A DNA stretch of 64,000 bases. It comes from Otis tarda. Lineage: Eukaryota > Chordata > Aves > Otidiformes > Otididae. Below the pieces are notes generated by a model. The model made no database searches. It was not told the origin of the DNA and saw only the letters and a list, made by a program, of their open reading frames with translations. Shown here one piece after another: positions 1 through 10,783 of this stretch; positions within the stretch are counted from its first letter, which is position 1; every line of letters starts with the position of its first letter. A program made the translations under genes and the position numbers. The stretch spans positions 73,992,052-74,056,051 of the forward strand of contig CM048591.1 in assembly GCA_026413225.1 (NCBI GenBank), read 5' to 3'.

Positions 1-789
1 ATGTGAAACTCGTGAGGTTCAACAAGGCCAAGTGCAAGGTCCTGCACATGGGTCAGAGCAATCGCAACCACACGTACAGGCTGGGTGGAAAATGGATCAA
101 TACTAGCCCTGAGGAGAAGCACTTGGGGGACTGGTGGATGAAAAATTGGATATAAGCAGACAGTGTGTGCTTGCAGCCCAGAAAGCCAACCTCATCCTGG
201 GCTGCATCAAAAGAAGTCTGGCGAGCAGGTCAAGGGAAGTGATTCTGCCCCTCTATTCTGCTCTGGTGAGACCTCACCTGGAGTACTGTGTCCAGCTCTG
301 GAGCCTCCAACATAAGATGGACGTGGACCTGTTGGAGCAAGTCCAGAGGAGGCCACGAAGATGATGAGAGGGCTGGAGCACCTCTTCTATGAGCACAGGC
401 TGAGTTGGGGCTGTTCAGCCTGGAGAGGTGAAAGCTCCAGGGGGACCTTATAGTGGCCTTGCAGTACCTCAAGGGGTACAGGAAAGATGGGGAGAAACTC
501 TTCAGCAGGGCCTGTTGTGATAGGACAAGGGGTAATGGTTTTAAAGTAGAGGGAGGTAGATTCAGACTGATCATAAGGAAAAAAATTTTTACTGCGAGGG
601 TGGTGGAACACTGGAACAGGTTCCCCAGAGAGATGGTGGCTGCCCCATCCCTGGTAACACTCAAGGCCAGGTTGGACGGGGCTCTGAGCAACCTGATCTG
701 GTTGGAGATGTCCCTGCTCCTTGCAGTGGGGTTGGGCTAGATGACCTTTGAAGGACCTTACAACCCAAACCATTCTATGATACTATGAT
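1..789 (+). repeat. CR1 LINE fragment, 3' part, plus strand
   Basis: A 5'-truncated CR1 non-LTR retrotransposon cut by the left window edge. Broken frames read CR1 reverse-transcriptase C-terminal peptides such as [20 protein letters not shown] (around 230-290) and, further on, the usual stretch leading to 'HWNRFPREMV'. The copy ends with the diagnostic avian CR1 3' signature CATTCTATGATACTATGAT at about 771-789. Several frameshifts and stops break the frame, so it is a dead copy. Confidence 0.95.
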
Positions 790-3700
790 TTTTTGTCTTC
801 TGTGTGTTAAACATAACCTATTATACACTTAATGCTACAGTTTCACACTGAGATCTCTTATACCAAATATTGTCTCTTTCAAAAATTAAGAAAGCTTTCA
901 GCAGGACCTTGCAGGACCTCCCTGATTTCCATGTATGTTTCCTGAACTGTTACGTTTTAAAGCCCAATTTAAACAGGGAGGACTACTTCAACACAGGTAC
1001 CTAAGCAGTGAGCTCTGAAGGAAATGAAGCAGCTTCTCTGTGAGTAAGCTGCGTATCTCGTGCAAGGTGACTTAGAACCCTGGAAAGCAAAGTATTAGCT
1101 AAAGAAATTTAACCTTATGTTTTTCAAGCCTGCTTCTCACTCTCTGGTGCAATTGTCCTAAACTAACTCATTGATTTGGATGACCTGCATGCTTTCAAGG
1201 CTTTTGGGGGAAAGAGATCACCCCTAGACCTAGCAGGACCTGCTGAAGAATGGGTCAGTCTCTTATGCTCCTGTGCAGGATTTGCCTTGAGGGAGCAGAG
1301 GCGTGCAGCTAGGAAACAGAGGGTATATTAGAAATAAACACTGAAAGCCTAATTTTCTTTCCCACGTATATGGAGGGCAGACTGGATTGGAGTGAGTGAT
1401 TGTAGGTAGCACGGATGCACAAACCAGGAGGCATGCCATTATTAGCCAAGCGCTAGGCAATACAGAATTGGTAGCCAACTGATTCCTTGCAAAATTTTCC
1501 ACTGGGCTCCAAAGGAAATGCCTGAGCTTGGAATGACATGAAATGTCCAGGTCCACACAGACTGCAAGCAGAAGTGTCACTGTAGAGAAGTGTCACTGTA
1601 GCCTAAGTTCAACATGCAAATAACGAATGCAAGAGGAAGACATCCACCCACTCGCAGGAGCTTTTGGCTGACTGTCCCTCCAGTGGCGTTGGTCAGGAGT
1701 TCCGCTTCGTCTTGGCGCACGTGTCACAGGCAACAGAGCTCCTTCCTCTTTGACTGGAGAGACTTCTGGATCCGGATTCGATAGCACTCGGACCCAAACA
1801 GGTCTTGTCTCTATTCCAAGCCAGCGCCCCACACTTACTTGTGTCATGAGCATTTGTTTGCTCTCTCTGACTGTGTTGTTGCTCTCCTGTCCCACTCTGC
1901 TTCTCACTGATTGCATTTTTCTTACCTCTTCTATCTAAGGCATGAAAGTCCTTTTTTCTTGGAGGACATCTCCATTTATTTTGCTCAGAGCATCCTCCAG
2001 TGTGTGTGTGTGAACAGTGTAACCTACTGATGCCAGTGCAATATTACAGGCTTAAATAGGACACAAACCAGGCCGCGGGGCAGACCATTAGATCTGCCCT
2101 TTTCCTCCCTTTTCTGTTTCCTCTAAATCATTCCGTGCAGCCTAACATTGATGTATCTTCCTAATGTGAGATTGCCCACTCATATCTCATTTTCACTTAG
2201 ATAACACTTCACATTGTTTCATACTAACAACATACAAAGCATGTCTCAGCATCAGCACAGGTGGCATGTGACATCAGAATTTAGTTTTTATATTAGTATT
2301 CAAAACAGACCTAAAAGCAGTTGAGGTTCCCAGAACTGTAACCAACACAAGAGTATTTTGTTTACTGAAACCAGCTGAGTGTCAGTAAGGGGAGAAATTA
2401 ATTCGGGAGGTGCTCAGCACTGGGCGGGATCAGCCCTCTAAGACGGAAACTCTGGCTTAACTGTTTTAACGACTGCTTCCTCTCCCCACTGTCATTGCAG
2501 CACTGACTGAAGCAGGACAGTGCAAGATAATTCAAATTAACATTTAATCAATGTTTTACAAAAGTTTTCAATTGTTTATATAGATAATTGTCAAGTTCTC
2601 CTCCACCTTTGCCGTGCATTGTCTCAGGCGGTCTGTGGTGCAAAGCCATGCATGATGAGGCATATTTGGAAAGAGGTTTTCTGTCTGAACATCAGAGATT
2701 CGTAGAGGAGGCCCAGCTGTAAGAATTTAGGAGATTACAAAGATTCCCTTCTAGAATTATTCACACATATTGGTGGGATTTTTCAGCTCCCTACAGAGCA
2801 CGTTGTGTACTGATGGGGCTGCTGTTCCCCATCTCTCCTACTCCTTCCTTCTGCTTATTTTTTTTCTGGCTGTGATGCACATTAGACTCCTCTTTGGGTT
2901 TCATCAGTTCACAGAACGAGGAAAAAAAAAAAAAAAAAAGTAGTCTCTTCCCCAAAATGGAACAGCTTCCACCATATTAGTAAGTCAAAGCAGGTCATGA
3001 AAGGGTGCAATGTGGCATTAGGACAATGGGGCTGCATGGCCAAGTGACAGGAGGAAAAGGCTTTTTCTTACAGTGCCCGTGGAAAATTAAGTCTGCCAGC
3101 TGCCCCAGAACTGCACTCCAAAAGAAAAGCAGTTTAGTTTTCAGCAGTCTTGAACTGATTCTGGAATTTACTGTATTTCTATGGGAAAAAAACTTTAGGC
3201 TAAAAAAAAAAAAAATCAAACTTTGGATTGCCCATTTTCTGCTAATTCTTGTAAATGAACAATAAAGTCATTGTTCAATAGCTTAATTCCTAAACAGTGG
3301 TTTCTATGTACACACAGAAAAGTGAGGGGGGGAAAAAAAAAAGTTTGGGCACGATGTTCAATCTCCAGCTTTAGCAACATGAATAACACCTGTAGTAAGT
3401 TAAATGTATCTTAGAGGACACATTAAGTCTGTCCAGTTGTTTGGTTTCCTGCAGTGTGAGTCTTCTAGCACAAGGAGGAAGACATTTGATCTCATGGAAA
3501 TCTCTTCATTTGACCTTAGAATCTGTGTTTTATTAATTAGTGCTTTATAGGAAGCAGCTTTTGTATGAGCTTTTCTCCACTGTGTAAGAAAATTCTGAAA
3601 TAAGTTTTATTTGTTTTCGTACCATGGTGAAACATTTCAAATCATTCTTTTGCATCTGCCTGAAAATAAGCCAGCAATGCAAGTCAGTAGGAGGAAGGCA

Positions 3701-5784
3701 GTGGTAGGAGTTTTGGGTGCCTGTGAGGAGGATAGTGGATTCAGATCTGCCCTTGGACCTGATCCATATTTGATGCAAACTCGCCACTCTGTGGTGTTAT
3801 TAATACCTTGGCTTGACTCTCAATTCCTTCTCTGCTCCTTAGGCTCCTCGAGGCCTAAGGTGAAACCAGAGGTAAAAAAAGTAAAGCTAGCAGTGTTCAA
3901 ATGCTTCATCCCTGAAGGCACGGAATGCCCTCTCTCCCATGATTTCCACCAAACAAGATCCACCGTCTAATCCTAAGTGCCACTGCTCATCATCCATGTG
4001 CTTTGGATGACTGCAGGGATGAGCTTTGTTTTAAGAGCCACACAAAACCATTGACCCAGCTTGGCACGGGGTGGGGTGGAGGTAAATGTCCATTGTGCAT
4101 CCTTCCAGGCTGAGGCAGACTCTACCATGTTTGTCTCCCCTTTCTCTTCCCCAAGCTGGACCTGTCTCTTTTCCCACAGTTCTGGACATCCTGTGTCTCT
4201 GCCCCATCCCCCCAGCTGTCAACACACTTATTTGCTTACCTTTTATCTCAGGCCGCGTTGTCAACCATCAGCAGCATGTAGAGAAAAATATGCTTGTCTT
4301 GGGACTTTCCCCACCTAGGAGATCAAACTCTGATGTTGTAGATAACCCCTCTCACCTCCTCAAGTAGCAATAATGTCTTTGTTCAGAAATCACGCGTAGG
4401 AGACTGCTTCCTGAGAAGGGCGACTAGATCGATGGCAGCACGAGCTACCCAGTGTGGTGGTAGGAAGTTGGGTATTTCTAATACCATGACCTCTGCCAAC
4501 AATGGGAGCTGAACTCTGAGTTCTGAGCTTACACTCGCTACCAAGAACAATGCTGCATCTAGTAGCAAACACCTGTATACACTTTGAGGCAACCTGAAGC
4601 CCCTGGTTGCAAGGTTCTTGGTTTTCTCCTCCTAAGGACCACCTCTCATTTCACTTCCCCTTCTTGGGCCTTCTTCAGCACAGAAACACTTTCTTAGCAA
4701 ATGTGTCTGCCAAAGGCATGTGGGTATTTATGAGTACATGGTAACAAAGAGAGATAAATGTGGATAAATTTGTCCTCTAGTCTGTTTTCCCCAGAGAAAA
4801 AGTGTTCTGTTTTAATTTCTGTTTATACAGTATATTAAAGTGTTCCTAACCCTTTTTCCCCTAAATCTGGGAAAGGGAAAAAAAAAAAAAAAGAAAGAAA
4901 GAAATTACCACTTCAGTGAGTGCCAGATTACATTGATTGAGACCTAATTAAAAAAAAAAAATATCTAGAACCACTAGGTAGATCATCCCTTATCTCTGCT
5001 GCTGGGAGTGATTGCCCCACCAGAGTTCTTGTGAGATAGGAATGTCTTGAGATGTCCAGTAGATCCTGTGATTTACCTGTCCCATCTTTGATTTCTTCCC
5101 TTTCTTCTATGAGGGCTCTGAGCATTTCCATTTTCCTCCTGAGACTTACACTGCTTGAGGCTTATTTTCTGTGTAAGCAGATGGTAAGGTTAATGCATTT
5201 CCACAGCTTTGGCCCAGGCAGGGTCAGGTGATGACCTTCTTACCTAAAAAGTTTTTTATTTTTCACTTCTATGAAGCTGTGAAAGACTGTGAACACAAGA
5301 TGTGAAGCCAGTGGACCCTTAGACGCAATAAACTTTGGTAAATGTGGGTGAGTTTAAAGGGGAGGGTGCCTATTGTAAAGCTTGGGAGTCATGTTCTCAA
5401 AGAGTAAATTTCCAGAATGTGCAATAGAAAATACTTTGTTTTTCTAAGTGCCTCTACATCTGAAGCTCTTTTTATTAAAAAAAAAAAAAAAAGCTTCACA
5501 GAAAACATGGCAATGGAAATATCTAGTCAAACTATCCACATGCAATTAAAGTGTGCTTTGTAACACATAGCCCTGCTGTCTCCTTGTCCAAAGAGTGAAC
5601 GTTTACGAGAGAAAAGAAAGGAAAGCAGTGTAAAGCTGGTACCTCAATGTAACGAATCTATCATTTTAAAGACTTTTTATAGAGACAAAAGAAGTTGAGA
5701 ATATTTTTTTCACAGAGGTTGGGTTGGAGAGAAAAGCTTTTTCTGCACTTTCCCAAGCAGTGCGAATTCTTCCTTTGCTTCCCT
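790..5784. other. intergenic, no gene recognised
   Basis: About 5 kb of moderate-AT sequence with only short, unrelated open frames. Visible structure is limited to A runs (about 2922-2939, 3203-3216, 4879-4907 with GAAA units, 5476-5494) and a 16-bp direct duplication of GAAGTGTCACTGTAGA at about 1570-1601. By mammalian synteny the 3' end of MTAP should lie on this side of the locus, but I could not recognise its last exon here. Confidence 0.6.
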
Positions 5785-6080
5785 GTTCATGGTGGCAGCA
5801 GTAGAAGGAGAGTTGCCCAGCCCGGTGGACGCCGTGTTGATCCGATTCACTCACACCACTTCCAAAATGACCGCGCAGAGCTCGGTCCCCAAAACTCTCC
5901 ACCCTCCTCTCTTTGGATGACTTCCAAAAAGTTATTCGCCCCCCTCCCCGACCTCCAACCCGCCGCGCCCCCGCCCTTCTATTTTGAAGAAATGAGCGGT
6001 AGAAAGCTGTTCCTCTGTGAACTAGAGGGGAAAAGAGGGGAAACCGGGGTCTGAGCCCTTAGGGCTCCGGGGCACGGGCA
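5785..6080. promoter_or_regulatory. GC/CpG-enriched patch downstream of the INK4a-position gene
   Basis: A local rise in GC and CpG in otherwise AT-rich flank, with C-rich tracts (around 5938-5975). It overlaps short open frames on both strands that match nothing I know. It could be a small regulatory element or simply a GC-rich remnant. No transcript structure is evident. Confidence 0.25.
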
Positions 6081-7220
6081 GTGAAAACACCAACGTACCT
6101 GCGGGAATCGGGAAAAAAAAAAAAAAGCAAAAAACCAAAGCAAAACACAGCCAACCAGCCTTCCGGCACAGTATGCGCCCGCCGTGCCTTATTCCGCGGT
6201 GTGTGTTTGCCATCGGTTTTCTTCAGCGGGGAAAAGAAAAAGAAAAAAAAAAAAAAAGAAAAAAAAAAGTTGCGCTTTTAAAAAGATCATAAAGTCATGC
6301 AAAGGTACGAAGTGCAGTTGAACTTAATTTCAACTCACTTCGAACTTTGTAAGCATTCTTTTAAATAAGGAAATAGACGCGTTTCGCGGGTGTTTTTAAC
6401 GCAAGAACGTGTGTGCCCAAATAACACACACCTGCGTGTAAGCCCTGTGTGTTCGACCTGCGCGAAAGTGTATGCACACGCGTCTATGCGCAGGAACAAA
6501 ACAATGTAAGAGAAGGACAAAGTCGAAATAAATAACTCCACCCAACGCTGAGTAATGCTGCATGCAGGACCGTTTAATAGTTGAACACAAGGATTTTCTT
6601 TAATTTTTTTTTTTTAAGCCGAACTCTTTGACATTTTGAGGTGGAATAATAACAGGCATTTCATCACATGTGAGTGGTAGGAACATTGGGTAGAGGATAA
6701 AAATCGCGTAGGGAAAAAATGTGCCATGCGTGTGAAGAGGTTCGGATGCGTGTGAAGAGGGCCGGTTTTTTGGCTTTTTTTCCCAAACATCTGGTTTAGA
6801 GACCCGAAAAGCTGTCTTTATTTTTAAGCCAGATCTTCTGAATGAACAAGGTCTCTCCAAATGTTAAAACCGCGCAGTAGCTAAACGATTACCCGTTGAT
6901 TTCTCATATTAATACCTTTTCTGGATATCTCTATACAAAAATATTTGTCAGAATTCTCAAATTTAATCTCGATGGGTGCTAAGACTTTCTAAATTGAGCG
7001 AAGCGATGTGGGAAGGAGATTTGAAGATTAATTAAATTTGTAAACGAGATGGCTAAGGCGGTCAGTGTTTCTAGAGGGCTCTATGAAAGAATCTGAAGGC
7101 ATCGCTAAAATACAAAGCTCTCCAGGATTGTGCCGTGATGAATAAAATCGGTACCTCCGCGAATGAGACAAGCATTTGATGGAGATCAAGGCAGCAGCTT
7201 GCGGGGCGGTGAGCGAGGCG
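6081..7220. other. 3' flank / likely 3' UTR of the INK4a-position gene
   Basis: Non-coding sequence just past the stop at 7221 (minus strand). It contains A-rich tracts (6112-6130 and 6234-6268), two E2F-like motifs (TTTCGCGG at 6382-6389 and GCGCGAAA at 6460-6467), a 20-bp tandem duplication starting ATGCGTGTGAAGAGG at about 6725-6764, and a candidate polyadenylation signal (6817-6822). Confidence 0.5.
6817..6822 (-). terminator. candidate AATAAA polyadenylation signal, INK4a-position/ARF transcripts
   Basis: TTTATT on the plus strand reads AATAAA on the minus strand, about 400 bp past the readthrough stop of the downstream exon 2. It is the first canonical hexamer I saw in that flank. Use by ARF and INK4a-type mRNAs is inferred from position only. 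Confidence 0.45.
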
Positions 7221-7979
7221 CTAAGGGAAATAGAGCCTTCTCGCTTCTCTAAATTGCATCAATTTAACAATACACGGAGGAGGGAAACGACCACGTCTTT
7301 TTGTTTTTGTTTTGTTTGGTTGGTTGGTTGGTTGGTTGGTTGTTTTTTGTTTTGTTTTGGTTTGGTTTTTTTTGTGGTTTTTTTCCCCCTGGAGCACCGG
7401 AGAGCCGTTTGCCGCTTGTCCTCCGGCGGGGGTTGGGCGAGGACCAGCAGCGCTTGGGTCCTCCCCGCTTTTTCTTAGCAAAAATCCAGCAGCATGCGTC
7501 GCCTGGCAGAAGCGGGACACAGAGTGCCAGGGGGCCGCTCTGGCAGCGGAGGCGGAACAGAGGAAGAAGACCCTCCCCAGCAACAGGGCTCCGGGGAGCG
7601 CTCGCTGGGTGCCAGTGGGGTGGGGGGACTGCTGCGGGGGGCGGCTGCGGCGCTGCGAGGCGGGGGAGCGGTCAGCGCTCAGCCCCCTCGGCGGCCGGTC
7701 CGGCTCCCGGTGGGGCGGCGGCCGGGGGCGGGGGTTCCGCAGGTACCGGCCCACGGCCCCGTCGGGGCCCCCCTCCGCCACGTCGAGAGGGAGGCGGCCG
7801 CGGCCGTCGGTGCGGTCGAGGCGGGCGCCGGCACGGTGCAGGGCCACCAGCGTCTCCAGGAAGCCGGCGCGGGCCGCGTCGTGGGCCGGGAGGCAGCCGG
7901 TGCGTGGGTCGGGGCGGTTGGGGTCGGCTCCGCGCTGCAGCAGCAGCTCGGCCACCTGCGGGCTGCCCAGCATCATCAC
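7221..7979 (-). CDS. CDKN2A: CDKN2A-position shared exon 2 (INK4 ankyrin repeats, terminal exon)
   Basis: The second coding exon of a p16-type CDK4/6 inhibitor, also the 3' exon available to ARF exon 1-beta. It opens [17 protein letters not shown] right after a CTGTCTCTCCCCGCAG acceptor (AG at 7981-7980), phase 0, as in mammalian INK4 genes. Ankyrin signatures ADPN and HDAAR, then LHRAGARLD and GRLPLDVAE, cover INK4 repeats 2-4. The Asp and Arg of HDAAR, equivalent to CDK-contacting D84/R87 of human p16, are kept, but the following Glu is Ala. After GRYLRNP the frame stays open for roughly 165 more codons of Pro/Arg/Ser-rich and finally Lys/Thr/Gln/Asn-rich sequence, partly encoded by a TTGG microsatellite, to a stop at 7221. 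No strong donor was found, so this may be the real C-terminus, or a weak donor leads to an unseen exon 3. Confidence 0.88.
   Translation of the reverse strand: MMMLGSPQVAELLLQRGADPNRPDPRTGCLPAHDAARAGFLETLVALHRAGARLDRTDGRGRLPLDVAEGGPDGAVGRYLRNPRPRPPPHREPDRPPRGLSADRSPASQRRSRPPQQSPHPTGTQRALPGALLLGRVFFLCSASAARAAPWHSVSRFCQATHAAGFLLRKSGEDPSAAGPRPTPAGGQAANGSPVLQGEKNHKKNQTKTKQKTTNQPTNQPNKTKTKRRGRFPPPCIVKLMQFREARRLYFP
7303..7385. repeat. TTGG/TTTTG simple repeat inside the downstream exon 2 frame
   Basis: A T/G-rich microsatellite with consecutive TTGG units (about 7317-7342) and TTTTG runs. On the minus strand it reads as the low-complexity tail [14 protein letters not shown] of the predicted downstream protein, so repeat-length change would alter that tail. 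Confidence 0.85.
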
Positions 7980-8154
7980 CTGCGGGGAGAGACAGCGTCA
8001 GGGCCGGGGGCGCGGAGGCGCAGGGAGGGGCCTGGGGGGTGCCGTGCCCCGCGCCCAGCTGTTTGCAGCTGTGGCCCGCGTGCCCACACGGTGATCCCCA
8101 CGGGTCCCTTCCGGCTGGAGGCGTTTTACACGAGAAGTCACAACATCGGCTTCA

Positions 8155-8801
8155 GGTATTCCGTGATTGCACGACAAATAAAAACATTAGCTTGAGGTAG
8201 CCCATGATACTGTGATAAATGAAAATATTAGCTAGAAGTATGCTATGATTCTATGATTAATTAAAATTTTAGCTTGAAGTTTCCCATGATTCCAAGATAA
8301 ATTAAAATATTACCTTGAGGTATCCCATGACGTATGATAAATCAAAACATTAACTTGAGGTATCCTATGATTCCACAATAAATTAAAATATGAGCTCGAG
8401 GTATCCTACTATTCCATGACAAATTAAAATATTACCTTAAGGTATTGCATGATTTTATGATAAATTAAAATTTTAGCTTGAAGTATCCCACAATAAATTA
8501 GAATATTAACTTGAGATATCCCATTATTCCAATATAAAAATAAAATATTAGCTTGGAGTATCCCATGGCGCTATGATAAATTAAAATACTAGCTTGACAT
8601 ATCCCTTGATGCTATGATAAACTAAAACATTAGCTTGAGGTATCCTATGATTCCACGACAAATTAAAACACTACCTTGAAGTATCCCGTGATTCTATGAT
8701 AAATGAAAATTTCAGCTTGGAGTATCTCTTGATGCTATGATAAATTAAAACATTAGCTTGAGGTGTCTTATGATTCCACCATCAAATTAAAATACTAACT
8801 A
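8155..8801. repeat. 41-bp minisatellite, about 16 units
   Basis: Unit starts (GGTATCCCATG or variant) fall at about 8155, 8196, 8237, 8278, 8319, 8359, 8400, 8441, 8482, 8514, 8557, 8598, 8639, 8680, 8721 and 8762, a period of 41 bp with one shortened unit. The unit carries GATTCTATGATAAATTAAAA and ends ATTAGCTTGA. The ATTCTATGAT core equals the CR1 3'-terminal repeat, suggesting the array grew from a CR1 tail. Units differ by several substitutions, so it is an old array with no unique spacers. Confidence 0.95.
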
Positions 8802-8894
8802 CGATGTCTGTCATTTTCAGACTAGGTGCTACATGTCTGTGTGTTCTGCTCTGCATTTTATACCATTTGTATGATGTACTGTGGAACTCCTGGT

Positions 8895-8990
8895 GTGTAT
8901 ATACACAAACACACATGTATATATGTACACGCACACACATAGATCCATGTACACATATATACACAATGCATATGGCATGTATATATATCG
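8895..8990. repeat. CA/TA-type microsatellite
   Basis: Alternating ACACAC, TATATA and CATGTATAT units forming an imperfect purine-pyrimidine alternating tract within intron 1 of the INK4a-position gene. Confidence 0.85.
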
Positions 8991-10606
8991 TTAATATGTA
9001 CCATTTATGGCATAATGACATTATAGCAGGGTATAACGGCCCTGGCAGCTGCCCGGCTCTTTTGGGGTGCCCGATGCAGGTTTCCCCCCATCCTGAGCTC
9101 TGGATCCGACCATTCCTCTCTCAGATCTGGCTAAGCCGATGCTGCATCTCAGAGGAGTCAGGAAAGGCACCGAGAACCCAGGGGTGATGCGCAAAACTTT
9201 CCTGATGGACCCTAATGCCCCTCTGCAGCTGAACCAAAAGCAGAAACTTCTGGGGAGGTCTGATGATGCTAAATAAAACTGAACAAAATCAAGCAAAGAG
9301 AGCAATCAAAACCAACCAAGAAACAAATAAAAGAAAATTACACTTGGGGTTTTGCTTCCCACATTCTTCTGCTCATTTCCAATGGAAATTTAACCTCCGT
9401 AAATTTAATCTTAACACTGTAGAAAATAGCTTGAGAAAACAGGTTTTCTCTTTTTTTTTTTTTTTAATTTCTCGAGAGAATTTGGTTATAGACTACAAAT
9501 ATTTGGTTTTACTTATCATAAAATTGTGAAACAATTATAAATTTCATTTTTTATAAATCCCTGTAGGGGCTAAGTTTTTCTGAAAGCTAAAGACAGCCCA
9601 CACGTCAGAGTGACAGCCATTTTGCAGAGTGCTGGTAAAGGAGACAGAACTTAGTCTTACTTTGAAATTAGGGGAGAAAAGAGAAAATTCACAACCATTT
9701 GGAGACCCTTTTCGTCTGAAATTTGAATCTACAGCAGAAACAAAACGAGTAACTTTCCCAGTGCCCTTCTCGGTTACTTGCTTCAGAAAAATACTTCCTT
9801 TTCCATATAAAATCCAAAGACTAAAATGGCTGTTCAGCTTAGCTGGTGAATCATTAAATATATTGCTCCAGATGACAACTCGATAAAACCTTCTACTGAA
9901 ACGCAAAACTCCAGTTTAAATCACAGTACAGCAGTTGTTCAAAGAGCATTTTAAAAATTTCAGCTTGAATATGTCGATTAATATAACACACGTCTAGTTC
10001 TCAAAATGCCTGTGAAGCCACTCCACTCCACTCTGGTACTTCTAATATCTGTCAATTAATATTGTCGCTATGGATGAATAGTGAATATTAAAAATACTAC
10101 CTATAATAGGGGCGACTGCTAAGAAATGCCTAGCTTCGAGTTACAATTTCTGCTCGGTGACAATCGCTAGACTGTCTTCTGTGTCCTTCTTACACATGAC
10201 AGTACTGGTAAGGGACCCCACTCCGATTTCCTTGGGGCAAAGACCCATACAGGCTGTATTTAAAACGAACGAATAGACCCGAGAAGCGAGTCGGAGCTCA
10301 GACAGCTCCCTGAACCCATTTGGAAGCGGATTCTGCGATCCCACTTCTCCTTTCCAGTACCCTTCGGCACCATTCGTTTGCTGTCGGCGCTGCCCCCCCA
10401 AGCACCATCTCCAGTTCGCAGCCGGGCGAGGGCTTAGAAAATCGCCCGCTGGTGCTCGGCCAGCTGCGGATGGAGCCCGGCTTCGATCGCAAACGGTAAA
10501 AACCCCATCCAAGACCCGAAATCCCCCGCCCCGTCCCCCTTCAAGGCGGCAGAGGACAGCTCGCCCCTCCCCGCCTCCTCCTCCCCCCACCGCCGGTGCT
10601 GCGTAC

Positions 10607-10783
10607 CTGGAGCGGGGTCCTCCCGAAGGAGTTGGTCCCGTTGGGATCCGCGCCCGCGTCCAGCAGCTTCCGTACCGTCTCCCGATCCCCGCGAGCGGCC
10701 GCGTTGCACAGCCGGTCACCGAGACCCTCACCCCGCGGAGACCCCTCCATCGCACCCCGCATGGCCCCGCCCGGGCTTTCCAT
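10607..10783 (-). CDS. CDKN2A: INK4-type first exon in the exon 1-alpha (p16INK4a) position
   Basis: A 59-codon first exon of an INK4 CDK4/6 inhibitor. The ATG at 10783-10781 has a strong Kozak context (A at -3, G at +4) and begins MESPGGAM. The first ankyrin repeat follows: NAAARGD, VRKLLDAGADPNG, NSFGRTPLQ. It ends exactly at CAG|GTACGC (donor GT 10606-10605), phase 0, matching the exon 2 start VMML at 7979. Joined, the ankyrin part aligns without gaps to human p16 (ADPN, HDAAR, GRLP). The predicted readthrough product is 311 residues because of the long exon 2 tail; human p16 has 156. The exon lies between ARF exon 1-beta and exon 2 as in mammals. Chicken was reported to lack INK4a, so this exon is notable. 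Its residues (DPNG, SFGR) lean slightly towards INK4b, so by sequence alone it could be called an INK4b-like first exon. Confidence 0.85.

Larger units (their letters stand above)
7980..10606 (-). other. CDKN2A: intron 1 of the INK4a-position gene
   Basis: The 2.6-kb interval between the exon 1-alpha-type donor (GT at 10606-10605) and the exon 2 acceptor (AG at 7981-7980). It holds a CpG-rich start next to exon 2, the 41-bp minisatellite at 8155-8801, a CA/TA microsatellite at about 8895-8990, a T run near 9453 and otherwise AT-rich non-coding sequence. No further exon was recognised inside it. Confidence 0.75.

Noticed and set aside
1..7000. Search for the last MTAP exon, expected on this side by synteny
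   Set aside because: No peptide resembling the MTAP C-terminus was seen. The exon is tiny and could be missed, or lie outside the window.
7301..8200. 299-, 260- and 233-codon plus-strand frames across the downstream exon 2
   Set aside because: They are complementary-strand shadows of the conserved ankyrin exon and of the TTGG repeat. The minus-strand frame has clear INK4 homology and splice sites.
8155..8801. Regularly spaced repeat that could suggest a CRISPR-like array
   Set aside because: The units are directly adjacent with no unique spacers, vary along their whole length, and lie in an intron of vertebrate DNA; it is a minisatellite.
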